Part shown: piece by piece, positions 7,138 through 15,057 of the stretch
Position numbering within the stretch: the first letter of the stretch is position 1
Layout of the letters: each line of letters begins with the position of its first letter
Assembly (NCBI RefSeq): GCF_026343955.1
Contig: NZ_JAPKNI010000002.1
Span: forward strand, 124,001-188,000
Origin: Kaistia defluvii
GTDB taxonomy: Bacteria > Pseudomonadota > Alphaproteobacteria > Rhizobiales > Kaistiaceae
Direction of reading: 5' to 3'
Length of the DNA stretch: 64,000 nt
Notes under the pieces: model-generated
Told to the model about the DNA's origin: nothing
Databases searched by the model: none
Seen by the model: only the letters and a program-made list of their open reading frames with translations
Program-made: the position numbers and the translations under genes

Positions 7138-7908
7138 ATGTGCAACCTCTACTCGATGACCCGAAACCAGGATGCCATCCGCGCAATCGCTAGAGCGATG
7201 CGGGACCAGACCGGCAATCTCCCGCCAATGCCAGGAATCTTCCCCGACTACCCTGCGCCGATTGTGCGGAACGCCCCCGACGGAATTCGCGAGCTGGCGT
7301 TGGCCCGGTGGGGCATGCCGTCGTCTCAGCTCGCACTCATGGAGGCGACCAAGAAGCGTGCTGCCAAGCTAGAGGCGAAGGGCAAGGCAGTCGACTTTCG
7401 GGAACTGCTGCGTATGGAGCCGGACACCGGCACGACCAATATCCGCAACATCGGCAGCAAGCACTGGCAGCGCTGGCTCGGGGTCGAGAACCGTTGCCTC
7501 GTTCCGTTCACATCATTCTCGGAGTTCAACCGTGATGCGGGCGGGGACATATGGTTCGCGCTCGCCGAGGATCGGCCGCTCGCCTTCTTTGCCGGCATCT
7601 GGGTCAACTGGACTAGCGTGCGAAAGGTGAGAGAAGGGGAGACCAGCAATGACCTGTTCGGCTTTCTGACGACGGAACCAAATGCGGAGGTCGGCGCCAT
7701 TCATCCAAAGGCGATGCCGGTCATTTTGCGAAGCGAGGAAGAGATCGAGCGGTGGATGACAGCCCCGGCCAACGAGGTGCCGGCAATGCAGCGGCCCTTG
7801 CCGGACGGCAGCCTTAGGATTGTCGCTCGCGGCAAAAAGGAAGATGGCGTCAAAGGGCCAAGCTTCGATACGCCCGCCCAACCACCCTTACTGTGGGGAA
7901 ATACCTAG
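7138..7908 (+). CDS. SOS response-associated peptidase (SRAP) family protein
   Basis: SRAP proteins (HMCES/YedK) act on single-stranded DNA and form a covalent link to abasic sites through Cys2 after removal of Met1. The start at ATG 7138 (MCNLYSMT) puts that Cys at position 2; an upstream in-frame start would bury it and is rejected. Family features follow: GIRELALARWGMP, NIRNIGSKHWQRW, NRCLVPFTSFSEF with the conserved Glu, WVNWTSVRKVREGE, and HPKAMPVIL with the catalytic His. The 256-residue length is normal. It convergently overlaps the next gene by about 20 nt. Phages often carry SRAP genes, perhaps to protect replicating DNA. Confidence 0.9.
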   Translation: MCNLYSMTRNQDAIRAIARAMRDQTGNLPPMPGIFPDYPAPIVRNAPDGIRELALARWGMPSSQLALMEATKKRAAKLEAKGKAVDFRELLRMEPDTGTTNIRNIGSKHWQRWLGVENRCLVPFTSFSEFNRDAGGDIWFALAEDRPLAFFAGIWVNWTSVRKVREGETSNDLFGFLTTEPNAEVGAIHPKAMPVILRSEEEIERWMTAPANEVPAMQRPLPDGSLRIVARGKKEDGVKGPSFDTPAQPPLLWGNT

Positions 7909-8223
7909 GGTCTGAGAGAGGGGATGGACCTCAACAAAGGCCACAACATCTGCCCAGTTGTCAGACTGAAACAAGTCGTCTGCTACAAAGAGATACGTCT
8001 CACAGACAGAAAAGCGGGGTCCTTCGCCCACCCATCGCATGCCAACGTCAATGTAGTCCACAAACACCCTTAGTCCACCGACCAGCCAAGAAGGGCACAT
8101 GTCGGTATCGACGGACGCGTCCTCCCATCCTTCTGGGATTTCTGGACAGTCTTCTTCTGGGAAGTCTGGGAAAACAATTGGGAAGGGACGCCGAGGTTCC
8201 CAGTATTCTTTGCCCACTGTCAT
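7888..8223 (-). CDS. Hypothetical acidic protein (111 aa)
   Basis: The start at 8223 (MTVGKEYWEPRR) is chosen because TAGGAGG lies about nine bases upstream. The protein is acidic and rich in aromatics (FPDFPEEDCPEIPEGWEDAS) and has a strand-rich core (GGLRVFVDYIDVGMRW, FSVCETYLFVADDLF). No membrane segment or known motif was seen. The high Asp/Glu content would fit a DNA-mimic or immunity-like role, but this is only a thought. Confidence 0.5.
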   Translation of the reverse strand: MTVGKEYWEPRRPFPIVFPDFPEEDCPEIPEGWEDASVDTDMCPSWLVGGLRVFVDYIDVGMRWVGEGPRFSVCETYLFVADDLFQSDNWADVVAFVEVHPLSQTLGISPQ

Positions 8224-8382
8224 AGGATGGCACCTCCTACGCAACGGGTAGCATGTCCCCATCCCCGCGGGCACTCGTCTAAAGGTGCAGCTTGGAGCGA
8301 TAAGGCACATCTTTCCCGCGGAGCCGACTAGGCATGCGAAGGAGGTCGGTGGAGAAGCGATGGCCTAGGGCCGGCTCGCGCT

Positions 8383-8751
8383 TCAGTCGAAATTGGGTAT
8401 CTCGGAGAAAACCCAGATACCAAACTCTCGAATGCCGTCCTTTCGAGAGGGCTCGTAGACCATCAGCATAATTCCCGGCTTGCCTCTGGTGCCGTTGGGA
8501 ATTTCTATGCTGAGCATTGTCCCCTTGCGTCCGTCCCTTACGGCTCGAACGGTATCTGGGATTCGCACCAGTGTGAAATCGGCAGAAGCACAGCTTGCGT
8601 CGAATTGCTCCCGCATGGCCGCTTCATTCACAAAGGCCTGATCCGATAGCGCTCTGAATTGCTCCCAGTCTTTCGTCTGTGCCGCAGCGATAATGGCCGT
8701 GAGCCGATCAGATTGAGCTTGATCGGGCGGGCTCGCCCTAATGTTTCTCAT
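8383..8751 (-). CDS. Hypothetical protein coupled to an XRE regulator
   Basis: The 122-residue protein begins [20 protein letters not shown]; its first half is helical ([20 protein letters not shown]) and its second half strand-rich ([34 protein letters not shown]). Its ATG overlaps the stop of the XRE gene (4 nt). Gene order, with the regulator first and the partner second, recalls regulator/toxin or regulator/effector pairs, but no toxin fold was recognised. Confidence 0.5.
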   Translation of the reverse strand: MRNIRASPPDQAQSDRLTAIIAAAQTKDWEQFRALSDQAFVNEAAMREQFDASCASADFTLVRIPDTVRAVRDGRKGTMLSIEIPNGTRGKPGIMLMVYEPSRKDGIREFGIWVFSEIPNFD

Positions 8752-9053
8752 CCGTCGTTCTCGCTCGTCAGCTCGTCGGGGGTTTTACCCTGGTCGGGTG
8801 CTGTCTGTCGGTCCCGCCATCGGACACCGGCACCTCCGCCGTTCTCAGGGATGAATTCGACGCCGGCTGCTTCGAGGGCTTTGATAATTGCGGCAAGATT
8901 GTTGGCGACGGGCACCGTCCGCCCTGCCTCGAAATTCCTCACCGTGCTTAGGCCGACATTCGATGCGGTAGCCAGCTCCGCTTGAGACAAATCAGCCAGG
9001 CCTCGGGCGGCCCGGCATTGCGCCGGTGTCAGTGTCACTGCTTTCTCCATCAT
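8748..9053 (-). CDS. XRE-family repressor-like regulator
   Basis: The helix-turn-helix domain covers residues about 8-62: [20 protein letters not shown], then [20 protein letters not shown] and [20 protein letters not shown], the classic Cro/C1 type with the AGVEFI ending. A disordered acidic tail follows. The start is placed at 9053; no clear ribosome binding site is seen and a GATAAT hexamer (9063-9058) lies only four bases upstream, so the mRNA may be leaderless as for some phage repressors. It is divergent from the long small-gene operon, with a palindrome between, which suggests that it controls that operon. Confidence 0.8.
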   Translation of the reverse strand: MMEKAVTLTPAQCRAARGLADLSQAELATASNVGLSTVRNFEAGRTVPVANNLAAIIKALEAAGVEFIPENGGGAGVRWRDRQTAPDQGKTPDELTSENDG

Positions 9054-9084
9054 AACTATTATCGTTATCCATAGCACAAAGCGG

Positions 9085-9123
9085 TTGACGTAACCAATAT
9101 GATCATTTACGTTAAGGTTAACG
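9085..9123 (+). promoter_or_regulatory. Divergent switch region: candidate promoter with palindromic operator
   Basis: Inverted repeat CGTTAA-GG-TTAACG at 9110-9123. It overlaps a weak promoter-like pair, TTGACG at 9085 and TACGTT at 9108, spaced 17 bp and facing the plus-strand operon. The stretch separates an XRE repressor gene from the small-gene operon. The site is seen; occupancy by the XRE protein is inferred. Confidence 0.5.
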
Positions 9124-9148
9124 AAAAGCGTTGCCGGAAACCCAGATC

Positions 9149-9316
9149 ATGACCCGCCCACAACTGATCCAGGCGCTCGTCTCCGAACAGAACCGCATTG
9201 CCTGCGCCGGCGTGCCCATTGATATCCTGACCATCACCGGCCTGATGACCACGGCCGAGGTTGAGGCGCATCTGGCCCACTACCGAGCGTATCGACCGAA
9301 TGCCCGCGCCGGATAA
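9149..9316 (+). CDS. Small hypothetical protein, first gene of the operon (55 aa)
   Basis: The start at ATG 9149 (MTRPQLIQALVSEQ) is preferred; a TTG at 9131 is in frame but close to the operator. The product, with ILTITGLMTTAEVEAHLAHY in the second half, is short and mixed helical. It follows the switch region by 25 nt. No family was recognised. Confidence 0.45.
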   Translation: MTRPQLIQALVSEQNRIACAGVPIDILTITGLMTTAEVEAHLAHYRAYRPNARAG

Positions 9317-9392
9317 GCCGGCCGCCTAACCCCTCTTCCAGTTCCCCATCACCGCAAGCGACGGCAACACCATTGCCGCGAACGGAGAAGCT

Positions 9393-9662
9393 ATGTCTGC
9401 CTTCGACCGCGCCGCCATCATGAGAGAAGCCCACGCCACGGCCCGCCGGGTCGCCAAGCCGGGCGAGTACCGCAAGACGTTCGCATGGGCGCTTCGCAAC
9501 GCCTGGCACGCTGCGAAGAAGCTCGCCGGCTTCCGCTCCGTCTGGGCGGCTCAGACAGAGGCCCAGCGCCAGCGCGCCGACGCCATTATGGCGATTGAGA
9601 CGCAGGAACGCCTCACACCCGCCGATTACGCCCGGATCGACGAGATCCGCCACGCCGCCTGA
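9393..9662 (+). CDS. Conserved hypothetical protein of rhizobial mobile DNA (89 aa)
   Basis: The protein has the pattern IMREAHATARRVAKPGEYRK, then TFAWALRNAWHAAKKLAG, which matches a recurrent plasmid- and phage-borne Rhizobiales family (I(M)xxAHxxAR...FAxALRxAWxxAK) without assigned function. The basic, helical second half could bind nucleic acid. It is preceded by AACGGAG near the ATG. Confidence 0.55.
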   Translation: MSAFDRAAIMREAHATARRVAKPGEYRKTFAWALRNAWHAAKKLAGFRSVWAAQTEAQRQRADAIMAIETQERLTPADYARIDEIRHAA

Positions 9663-9688
9663 CATCCCGCAAACACGAGGAAAATCCC

Positions 9689-9931
9689 ATGAGCGTTAAG
9701 CCAACCCAATCTGATCGGCGGGCGTCGGTTCGCCAGACAGACCTTAATCTGGCCGACACGGCGAACGACCTCGGCCGCCTGATCCGTGCCGCCTTCATGG
9801 CTGCCGAGGCACTGCTGGACAAGGACGACCAAGGCGCAATCCAGACCGTCCTTCACTTCGCCGAGTACAAGCTGGGCGAGATCCAGAACGAGCTGGAGCT
9901 GCGGCTGCAGGCCGCGCGAGGTGCAGCATGA
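9689..9931 (+). CDS. Small helical hypothetical protein (80 aa)
   Basis: An AGGAAAA site precedes ATG 9689. After a polar N-terminus the protein is helical (LADTANDLGRLIRAAFMAAE, LLDKDDQG, LHFAEYKLGEIQNELELRLQ). Its stop overlaps the next ATG by 4 nt. The general layout, a helix pair ending in an Ala-rich tail, is shared with the next two genes, which may be distant relatives. Confidence 0.5.
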   Translation: MSVKPTQSDRRASVRQTDLNLADTANDLGRLIRAAFMAAEALLDKDDQGAIQTVLHFAEYKLGEIQNELELRLQAARGAA

Positions 9932-10176
9932 GCACCGCCGCCCCAACTCTCGACGATATCGATAGCGACGTGCACAACCTGTCGCAGCTTCTGGACGCTC
10001 TGGTCGAGAACCTGCTGAACATCGAGTGCCCTGCAAGCCGAACGGACCTCAGCCGCGCAGCCGCATTCTCGATTATCGCGCGCGACATGAGCTTGGCCCT
10101 GGGCCACGACATCGACACCTTCAACACGGCGACGTTTGCCATTCTGCACCGCGCACGGCGGGGAGCGGCAGCATGA
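9928..10176 (+). CDS. Small helical hypothetical protein (82 aa)
   Basis: Begins MSTAAPTLDDIDSDVHNLSQ and continues with LLDALVENLLNIE, then DMSLALGHDIDTFNTATFAI. Predicted all-helical, acidic at the front and ending RARRGAAA. It overlaps both neighbours by 4 nt (ATGA). No known domain was seen. Confidence 0.5.
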   Translation: MSTAAPTLDDIDSDVHNLSQLLDALVENLLNIECPASRTDLSRAAAFSIIARDMSLALGHDIDTFNTATFAILHRARRGAAA

Positions 10177-10433
10177 GCGCGACACTCTCCGAAGTCGAAG
10201 ATGCCCTCCACCGTACTATCGCTACCATCATGGCGATGTCCGAACTGCTCGACGCCACGCTCATGGAGCCGGAGAAAACAGAAGGCCACCTGCGGCACTA
10301 TCTCCTATCGAACGGCCAAGTCGATGCCCGGCTGGAAATCATGAGCAGCGCCCTAGAACATGCAACCTGCCTGCGGGAGTTGTTCTATTCGTACACCCGC
10401 GGCCAGCGCGAGCGGAAGGCGGTGAGGCTATGA
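10173..10433 (+). CDS. Small helical hypothetical protein (86 aa)
   Basis: Starts at the ATGA overlap at 10173 (MSATLSEVEDALHRTIATIM). It is helical throughout, with one Cys (ATCLRELFYSY) and a basic end (RGQRERKAVRL). Frames that begin earlier (10026, 10136) are read-through of the neighbouring genes and are not used. No family was recognised. Confidence 0.5.
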   Translation: MSATLSEVEDALHRTIATIMAMSELLDATLMEPEKTEGHLRHYLLSNGQVDARLEIMSSALEHATCLRELFYSYTRGQRERKAVRL

Positions 10434-10675
10434 GCACCGCAAAGCAACGCGCCGCGGCGCATATCGACGAAGTCTTCGCCGAAGGTCATTCCATCGTTCT
10501 GATGGTGGGCGGCTGGAAAGACGGACGGGATGCCACCGTCACGAGCTTGGACGTGGCCGAGCCCTATGCACTGAGCCCCGACAAGCTGAAACTGGCGCGC
10601 GCCTGGCGGCACGACCGCAAGGCGGACGCGCGCGCCCTCAAGGCCGAACTGATCCGCAGGGGACTGGTGCAATGA
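10430..10675 (+). CDS. Small hypothetical protein (81 aa)
   Basis: Starts at the ATGA overlap at 10430 (MSTAKQRAAAHIDEVFAEGH). A strand segment (SIVLMVGGWKDGRDATVTSL) is followed by a basic helical end (KLKLARAWRHDRKADARALK). It overlaps the next ATG by 4 nt. The function is unknown. Confidence 0.5.
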   Translation: MSTAKQRAAAHIDEVFAEGHSIVLMVGGWKDGRDATVTSLDVAEPYALSPDKLKLARAWRHDRKADARALKAELIRRGLVQ

Positions 10676-10788
10676 GTCTTATCCGCCTGCTCTGCCTCCG
10701 GATCCTGTTCCGGATCGCTTTCAAGCTGCTCGACGCCGAAGAGCGGGCGCTCGGGTTAGCGCCCCTGCCGAAGGATCAAGCCCGATGA
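10672..10788 (+). CDS. Micro-protein of 38 aa inside the overlapping operon
   Basis: A short frame MSLIRLLCLRILFRIAFKLL followed by DAEERALGLAPLPKDQAR fills exactly the gap between two ATGA overlaps (starts 10672, stops at 10788 over the next ATG). The unbroken coupling argues that it is translated. The N-terminal half is an amphipathic, very hydrophobic helix that could sit on a membrane. Confidence 0.55.
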   Translation: MSLIRLLCLRILFRIAFKLLDAEERALGLAPLPKDQAR

Positions 10789-11099
10789 GTATTCACCCCA
10801 AGCATCAGCAGTTCTCGTTGGGCCGCACGCGGGCCGCCATCGAGACGGAGGCCGAACGCCTGGCGTCTCTGCTTGCCGAGACCGAGCGCGACCTAACCCG
10901 CCTGCTGGCTGTCCTCGACTGGATGGACGGCGACAACGACAACGAGCCCGAGCCGGCAGACGGTGACGCCGACGCCGAGCCCTCGCTGGCCGCCCCGGAG
11001 CGGCAACCACGACCAGGAGGGCGGGGCAGGGACTATGCCTGCGGTCAAATCGCCTGGGCGGCCGGCGGTGATAGCGACCGCGAGGTGGAGGGAGGTTGA
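10785..11099 (+). CDS. Small acidic protein, paralogue of the one at 4787
   Basis: The 104-residue protein contains EAERLASLLAETERDLTRLL, then LAVLDWMDGDNDNEPEPADG and GQIAWAAGGDSDREVEGG. The DGD-NEP...W-AGG-SDRE pattern matches the 81-residue protein at 4787-5032 and short Rhizobiales proteins of unknown role. It is the last gene of the operon; the convergent integrase gene ends 43 nt further on. Confidence 0.6.
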   Translation: MSIHPKHQQFSLGRTRAAIETEAERLASLLAETERDLTRLLAVLDWMDGDNDNEPEPADGDADAEPSLAAPERQPRPGGRGRDYACGQIAWAAGGDSDREVEGG

Positions 11100-11141
11100 A
11101 CGAGAGCAACACGCTGTGTCACCTGCTCTCGCTCACCGGAT

Positions 11142-13448
11142 CTATGCTGTCTGCCAAACCTTGTTGAGAATTTCCGCTGCTAGAGCAGCTTTGTCTTGCG
11201 GCAAAAACCTTCCATAGTGTTTTGCAACGGTGTCGGGCGTATCCTGAATCGCATAACTGGCCTGCTCGTAAGAGCCAGTTTGCTTGAGGATGTGGGTCGC
11301 CAACACGTCGCGGACATTATGGGGGCCATGCGGAAGTAGGCCCTTGATGGCTCCACGACCCGTATAGGGATTGTAAATGCCGTAGCGCTGAACAATTAGG
11401 CGCCAAGCGTCATAGAAAGCCTCGCTTCCGTAAGCAGCGTCTGTGCTAGACATTTTGACGGTTTTTACAAAGAAAGTGCCTGGGTCTTCGGCTTCACGCA
11501 GGAGGGCCGGCCGGTGAGTTTCTATGTAGGCGTCGATGAACTGATAAAGATTGCCGAGGTCTGGCAGAACCAGTCGAAGCGGTCTGCCTGAGAAGAAGGA
11601 TGACGTCGCGTTTTTGAACGCTTCTGCGGGGATGAGGATTTCCCAACCAGCTTCTCTATCACTCCAGCGGAGTTCGCCTCGTTTGGCTTCTATCAGGCGC
11701 CTCTCAGACGTGGGGCTCTCACCACGGCGCCGGTAAAGGAGCTGCCTGAGGTTCTTCTGTCTTACCCCGAGATGCAGGCCAATTCGCATCATCAGGAAGG
11801 CACGAACGGATTCGGCTGCTGCACGCGGATAGCGCCGCTGATTCGGCATAAGCTTTAGGATCTCCTCCGTTATCTTGCGATACTCCCCGACCGGGTTGTC
11901 GGCCTCTAGGATCGGAAGGATAGGCTCGAAAGGATCTCGGTGGACCCTGGCGACTCGTTCGACCTCCTTCACTCGACTCAAAGCGTATCGGCAGAAGGTG
12001 TCGCAGGCAGAGGGCCAATCGTTCTTGGCGACTTGGATGTCATGCACGGATAGAAGCCCATCGACCGGCTCCACTCTGTCAATCAAGCTTGCGTTCTGCC
12101 TAAGCCAACCGGTCTCTTGCCGTGTCATAGCCGACGCCAGCCGCAGCATATCCACCTCCCAGGCGGTGTAGAAGCCGCGGCGCTGCTCTCGCCATTGGAT
12201 GTACCAATCCCAAATTGATGGGAAGACGAGCATGCCGAATGACAGCGCCTTAGCGGGGATGCCGAGACCTTTAACTGGCCCTTCTGGATCGGCGGCTAGC
12301 GCCCCGAACAGCAAGGCTAGATGCTCAATCTTTTGAGAGGCCGTCTCATCCCCCCAGACGCCAGAACGTTGGAAGCCAACTGCTGTCAGTGTCGATGTCT
12401 TGAAGCGGACAAGATCCGCCATCTCCTGTTGCAGTCGTGCCGGGGCCACCCGGCTTCTGCCAACGAGGTCAGGGTCAACATGTGCGTCCTGATGCACAGC
12501 GGCGCGATGCGCCCGTGATTTTCCTTGAAGGCCTTTGAACCTTAGGGCGTAGCGCGTCTTCATCGCTGCAGCCTGAAAGCGCCGGTAGTCGGTGCTACCC
12601 GAGATTATTACGTCCCGGACCCATGTCAGGATTTCTTCTCTCTCTGCTGCGGAGCGGCTGTCGAAGTCGTCAGGCAGATGCCAGGCGAGGCGTCGCTGCT
12701 CCGAAGGCGCCACGCCAGGCAATTGGTGCCCTGCTGGAGCGCGGTCACGGTTGGGCAGTTTGGATTGAAAATATCCCGCTGGCAGGCGATAGCGACATTC
12801 GATGCGCTTCAGGATATCCAGACTGTCTAAGGTCCGCGGGACGCGAAAACCCGTCTTCCAGGAGTAGAGCGTTTTCGCATTGATGCGGTCTCCGGGGCGG
12901 ACAATCGCGCGGTGCAGGTGCCCCCAACTGTCGTCGTGCCGCCGCATCTGAAGGTCTAGTGCGTCGTGAAACTCGACGGGATCTACGGTCACATCCCAGA
13001 GCGCGGCAGGAAACTCGACGACCTTCTTGGCTGGCACGCCAGTCGGTCGCTTTGGCATGGCAGATTCCGATTTTCCGGTATCTCCTGTCTTCGCTGTGCA
13101 GACTGGGCCCCGCGCGGTCTCAACAACAGCACGGGGCGCGCCCCGCTTTCTCGGTGCTGGGCGTAGCGCAGCCCTGGGATTTTGGGAGAGATGGCGGACT
13201 AGGGCGTCGAATCCAGGACGCAGTGCATTGCGTCCGGCCCGCAGGCGCGCGTACTCAATATCGCACGATATGGAGATAAGGCGCCAATTTACATAGCCCC
13301 CGGTCATCGGCGGCATTTCGCGCTCTTTGAGCAGCGAGTGGAGGTAACTTTCGAGCCGTTCGACCTCTCTCGGGGCCAGAACAGTGGCTGCCCGCTTCCG
13401 ACAGAAGTCGGTCAGCATCCTCGGCAAGTGCATAGTGCTTTTGGTCAT
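11142..13448 (-). CDS. Large tyrosine-type site-specific recombinase (integrase, 768 aa)
   Basis: The C-terminal 220 residues carry the tyrosine recombinase core: an Arg in RIGLHLGVRQKNLRQLL (about residue 560), HNVRD with the His-x-x-Arg pair (His710, Arg713) and the nucleophile Tyr745 in AKHYGRF. The N-terminal 500 residues have no clear match; they include a helix-turn-helix-like stretch (RINAKTLYSWKTGFRVPRTL) and a basic linker. Typical phage integrases have 350-450 residues, so this belongs to a long class seen in proteobacterial islands. It lies 224 nt from the 3' end of tRNA-Ser and presumably integrates and excises the element there. Confidence 0.85.
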   Translation of the reverse strand: MTKSTMHLPRMLTDFCRKRAATVLAPREVERLESYLHSLLKEREMPPMTGGYVNWRLISISCDIEYARLRAGRNALRPGFDALVRHLSQNPRAALRPAPRKRGAPRAVVETARGPVCTAKTGDTGKSESAMPKRPTGVPAKKVVEFPAALWDVTVDPVEFHDALDLQMRRHDDSWGHLHRAIVRPGDRINAKTLYSWKTGFRVPRTLDSLDILKRIECRYRLPAGYFQSKLPNRDRAPAGHQLPGVAPSEQRRLAWHLPDDFDSRSAAEREEILTWVRDVIISGSTDYRRFQAAAMKTRYALRFKGLQGKSRAHRAAVHQDAHVDPDLVGRSRVAPARLQQEMADLVRFKTSTLTAVGFQRSGVWGDETASQKIEHLALLFGALAADPEGPVKGLGIPAKALSFGMLVFPSIWDWYIQWREQRRGFYTAWEVDMLRLASAMTRQETGWLRQNASLIDRVEPVDGLLSVHDIQVAKNDWPSACDTFCRYALSRVKEVERVARVHRDPFEPILPILEADNPVGEYRKITEEILKLMPNQRRYPRAAAESVRAFLMMRIGLHLGVRQKNLRQLLYRRRGESPTSERRLIEAKRGELRWSDREAGWEILIPAEAFKNATSSFFSGRPLRLVLPDLGNLYQFIDAYIETHRPALLREAEDPGTFFVKTVKMSSTDAAYGSEAFYDAWRLIVQRYGIYNPYTGRGAIKGLLPHGPHNVRDVLATHILKQTGSYEQASYAIQDTPDTVAKHYGRFLPQDKAALAAEILNKVWQTA

Positions 13449-13672
13449 AAAGAAGTGAGCCGCTCCGGTCAGAATTGAGGGGACCGAAAGCGATAGCGAA
13501 TGAGAAGGAGCACTTCGACCATTGCGACCAGCAACCCAAAGGATTCATTCCAGCCGCTCGGAACCGGGATGGCCTGACATGTCGCCGAAACTATAATGGG
13601 GGAAATATTGGGGGATCAAAATGGAGGCGGGCCGAAGTCGGCTTTTTAAATCAGTGCTTTAACTGATGTGGA

Positions 13673-13762
13673 TGGCGGAGGGAGCGGGATTCGAACCCGC
13701 GATACGGTTTCCCGTATACACACTTTCCAGGCGTGCGCCTTCAACCACTCGGCCACCCCTCC
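13673..13762 (-). tRNA. tRNA-Ser (anticodon GGA)
   Basis: Reading the minus strand: acceptor GGAGGGG pairing with TCCCTCC, encoded CCA at 13675-13673, TTCGAATC T-loop, long variable arm typical of class II tRNA, and anticodon loop CTGGAAA with GGA, decoding UCC/UCU. It is the probable integration target of the element, whose integrase gene begins just beyond the 3' end. Confidence 0.95.
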
Positions 13763-14038
13763 GTACCAAACGCCTTGCGGCGTGGAAGTCTGCCGGCGCA
13801 ATATTTCGAGGCGGCGGACGCCTCTTGCTCTCGGCAGGTCCTGCTCTCGGCAAGACAGGCCGTGCGGTATCACGAAGCCAGGGCAAGCCGCAAGGCTTCC
13901 CGTGAAAACAGCCGGGGATGGCCGTGTATTAATGGTCGCGAGGTCGGCAAACGTTGCCGAAATCGCACCGTCACACTATCTGTGGACCAGTCGCCACTGA
14001 CCGTTCGCGTCAGCCGGGCCGCGACGAGGGATCAAGTC

Positions 14039-14365
14039 ATGTTCACCCTTCTTGTCCGTCTTCTCGGCCTGTTTGCCATCGCCGGCGCGGTGGTCGGGCT
14101 GGTGATCGACGGCACAAAGTCGATCGCGGCCTCGACGCTCACCGTGACTCCGCTCGGCCAGGCCTGGTTCGCCTTCGATCCCGCCAGCCTGACTTCGTTC
14201 CAGACGGCAGTCGCAACCCATGTCGAGGCCTATGTCGGCCCCTGGGTGTGGTCGCCGGTGATCCAGTTTCTGCTGACCTTGCCGACCTGGCTGGTCCTCG
14301 GCGCGCTTGGCGCGTTTCTCGTTCTCGCAGGCCGGCGCCGGCGCTATCGCTCCATCGTCGCCTGA
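14039..14365 (+). CDS. Conserved small inner-membrane protein
   Basis: The start at 14039 has GAGGGA eight bases upstream. The 108-residue protein has an N-terminal membrane segment ([20 protein letters not shown]), a periplasmic stretch of about 45 residues ([20 protein letters not shown]) and a second membrane segment ([20 protein letters not shown]) followed by basic residues. It lies 26 nt before msrA and is probably co-transcribed. A role beside methionine sulfoxide repair is only inferred from position. Confidence 0.6.
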   Translation: MFTLLVRLLGLFAIAGAVVGLVIDGTKSIAASTLTVTPLGQAWFAFDPASLTSFQTAVATHVEAYVGPWVWSPVIQFLLTLPTWLVLGALGAFLVLAGRRRRYRSIVA

Positions 14366-14391
14366 ATTCATCCCATACAAGGAGACTACGC

Positions 14392-15057
14392 ATGAATCTC
14401 CTCGATATCTTCCAGCGCAAGGCACGCATGCCGGCGCCGGACGAGGCCTTGCCCGGCCGCGCGCAGCCGATCACCACGCCGGGCGCGCATTTCGTGAATG
14501 GCCACCCGATCGCCGGACCCTATCCCGCCGGCATCGAGACGGCGCTGTTCGGTCTCGGCTGCTTCTGGGGCGCCGAGCGCAAGTTCTGGCAGGCGGACGG
14601 CGTCTATGCGACGGCGGTAGGCTATGCGGGCGGCCTGACGCCGAATCCGACCTATGGCGAGGTCTGCAGCGGCATGACCGGCCATAACGAGGTCGTGCTC
14701 GTCGCCTACGACCCGGCCGTGATCTCCTATGACGCGCTGCTGAAGCTGTTCTTCGAGAGCCACGACCCGACGCAGGGCATGCGCCAGGGCAATGATGTCG
14801 GCACGCAGTACCGCTCCGGCATCTATGTTGCCAACGCGGCCGAGCGCAACCGCGCCGAGGCGGCGCGCGACGCCTACCAGGCGGCGCTCTCCGCCCGGGG
14901 GCATGGCACGATCACCACGGAGATCCTGGATCGGCCGCCCTTCTACTTCGCCGAGGAAGACCACCAGCAATATCTGGCGAAGAACCCGAACGGCTATTGC
15001 GGCCTGGGCGGCACGGGTGTTTCCTGCCCGATCGGCACGGGCGTGGCAGCCCTGTGA
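14392..15057 (+). CDS. msrA: Peptide-methionine (S)-S-oxide reductase MsrA
   Basis: MsrA reduces S-methionine sulfoxide in proteins and free methionine with thioredoxin as electron source. The catalytic motif [11 protein letters not shown] lies at residues 56-66 with Cys57. The substrate-binding TGHNEVVLV and [20 protein letters not shown] stretches and the resolving Cys203 and Cys212 in [16 protein letters not shown] are all present. The 221 residues are normal for the long alphaproteobacterial form with an N-terminal extension. GGAG lies seven bases before the ATG. Its stop overlaps the GTG start of the next gene. Confidence 0.95.
   Translation: MNLLDIFQRKARMPAPDEALPGRAQPITTPGAHFVNGHPIAGPYPAGIETALFGLGCFWGAERKFWQADGVYATAVGYAGGLTPNPTYGEVCSGMTGHNEVVLVAYDPAVISYDALLKLFFESHDPTQGMRQGNDVGTQYRSGIYVANAAERNRAEAARDAYQAALSARGHGTITTEILDRPPFYFAEEDHQQYLAKNPNGYCGLGGTGVSCPIGTGVAAL

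Larger units (their letters stand above)
1..13675. mobile_element. Integrated phage-like element, right part (left end outside window)
   Basis: A run of phage-type and ORFan genes ends at a large tyrosine recombinase whose 5' end faces the 3' end of a tRNA-Ser gene, the standard layout of an element inserted into a tRNA 3' end. Virion-like genes lie at the left edge and small regulatory or accessory genes between. To the right of the tRNA the genes are housekeeping (msrA, mepA, lepA). The matching att copy of the tRNA 3' end was not found inside the window, so the other end should lie to the left. No terminase, capsid or lysis gene is visible here, so intactness cannot be judged. Confidence 0.8.

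Noticed and set aside
13646-14000. Short frames on both strands across the tRNA-Ser gene
   Set aside because: They read through a clear tRNA and have no protein features.
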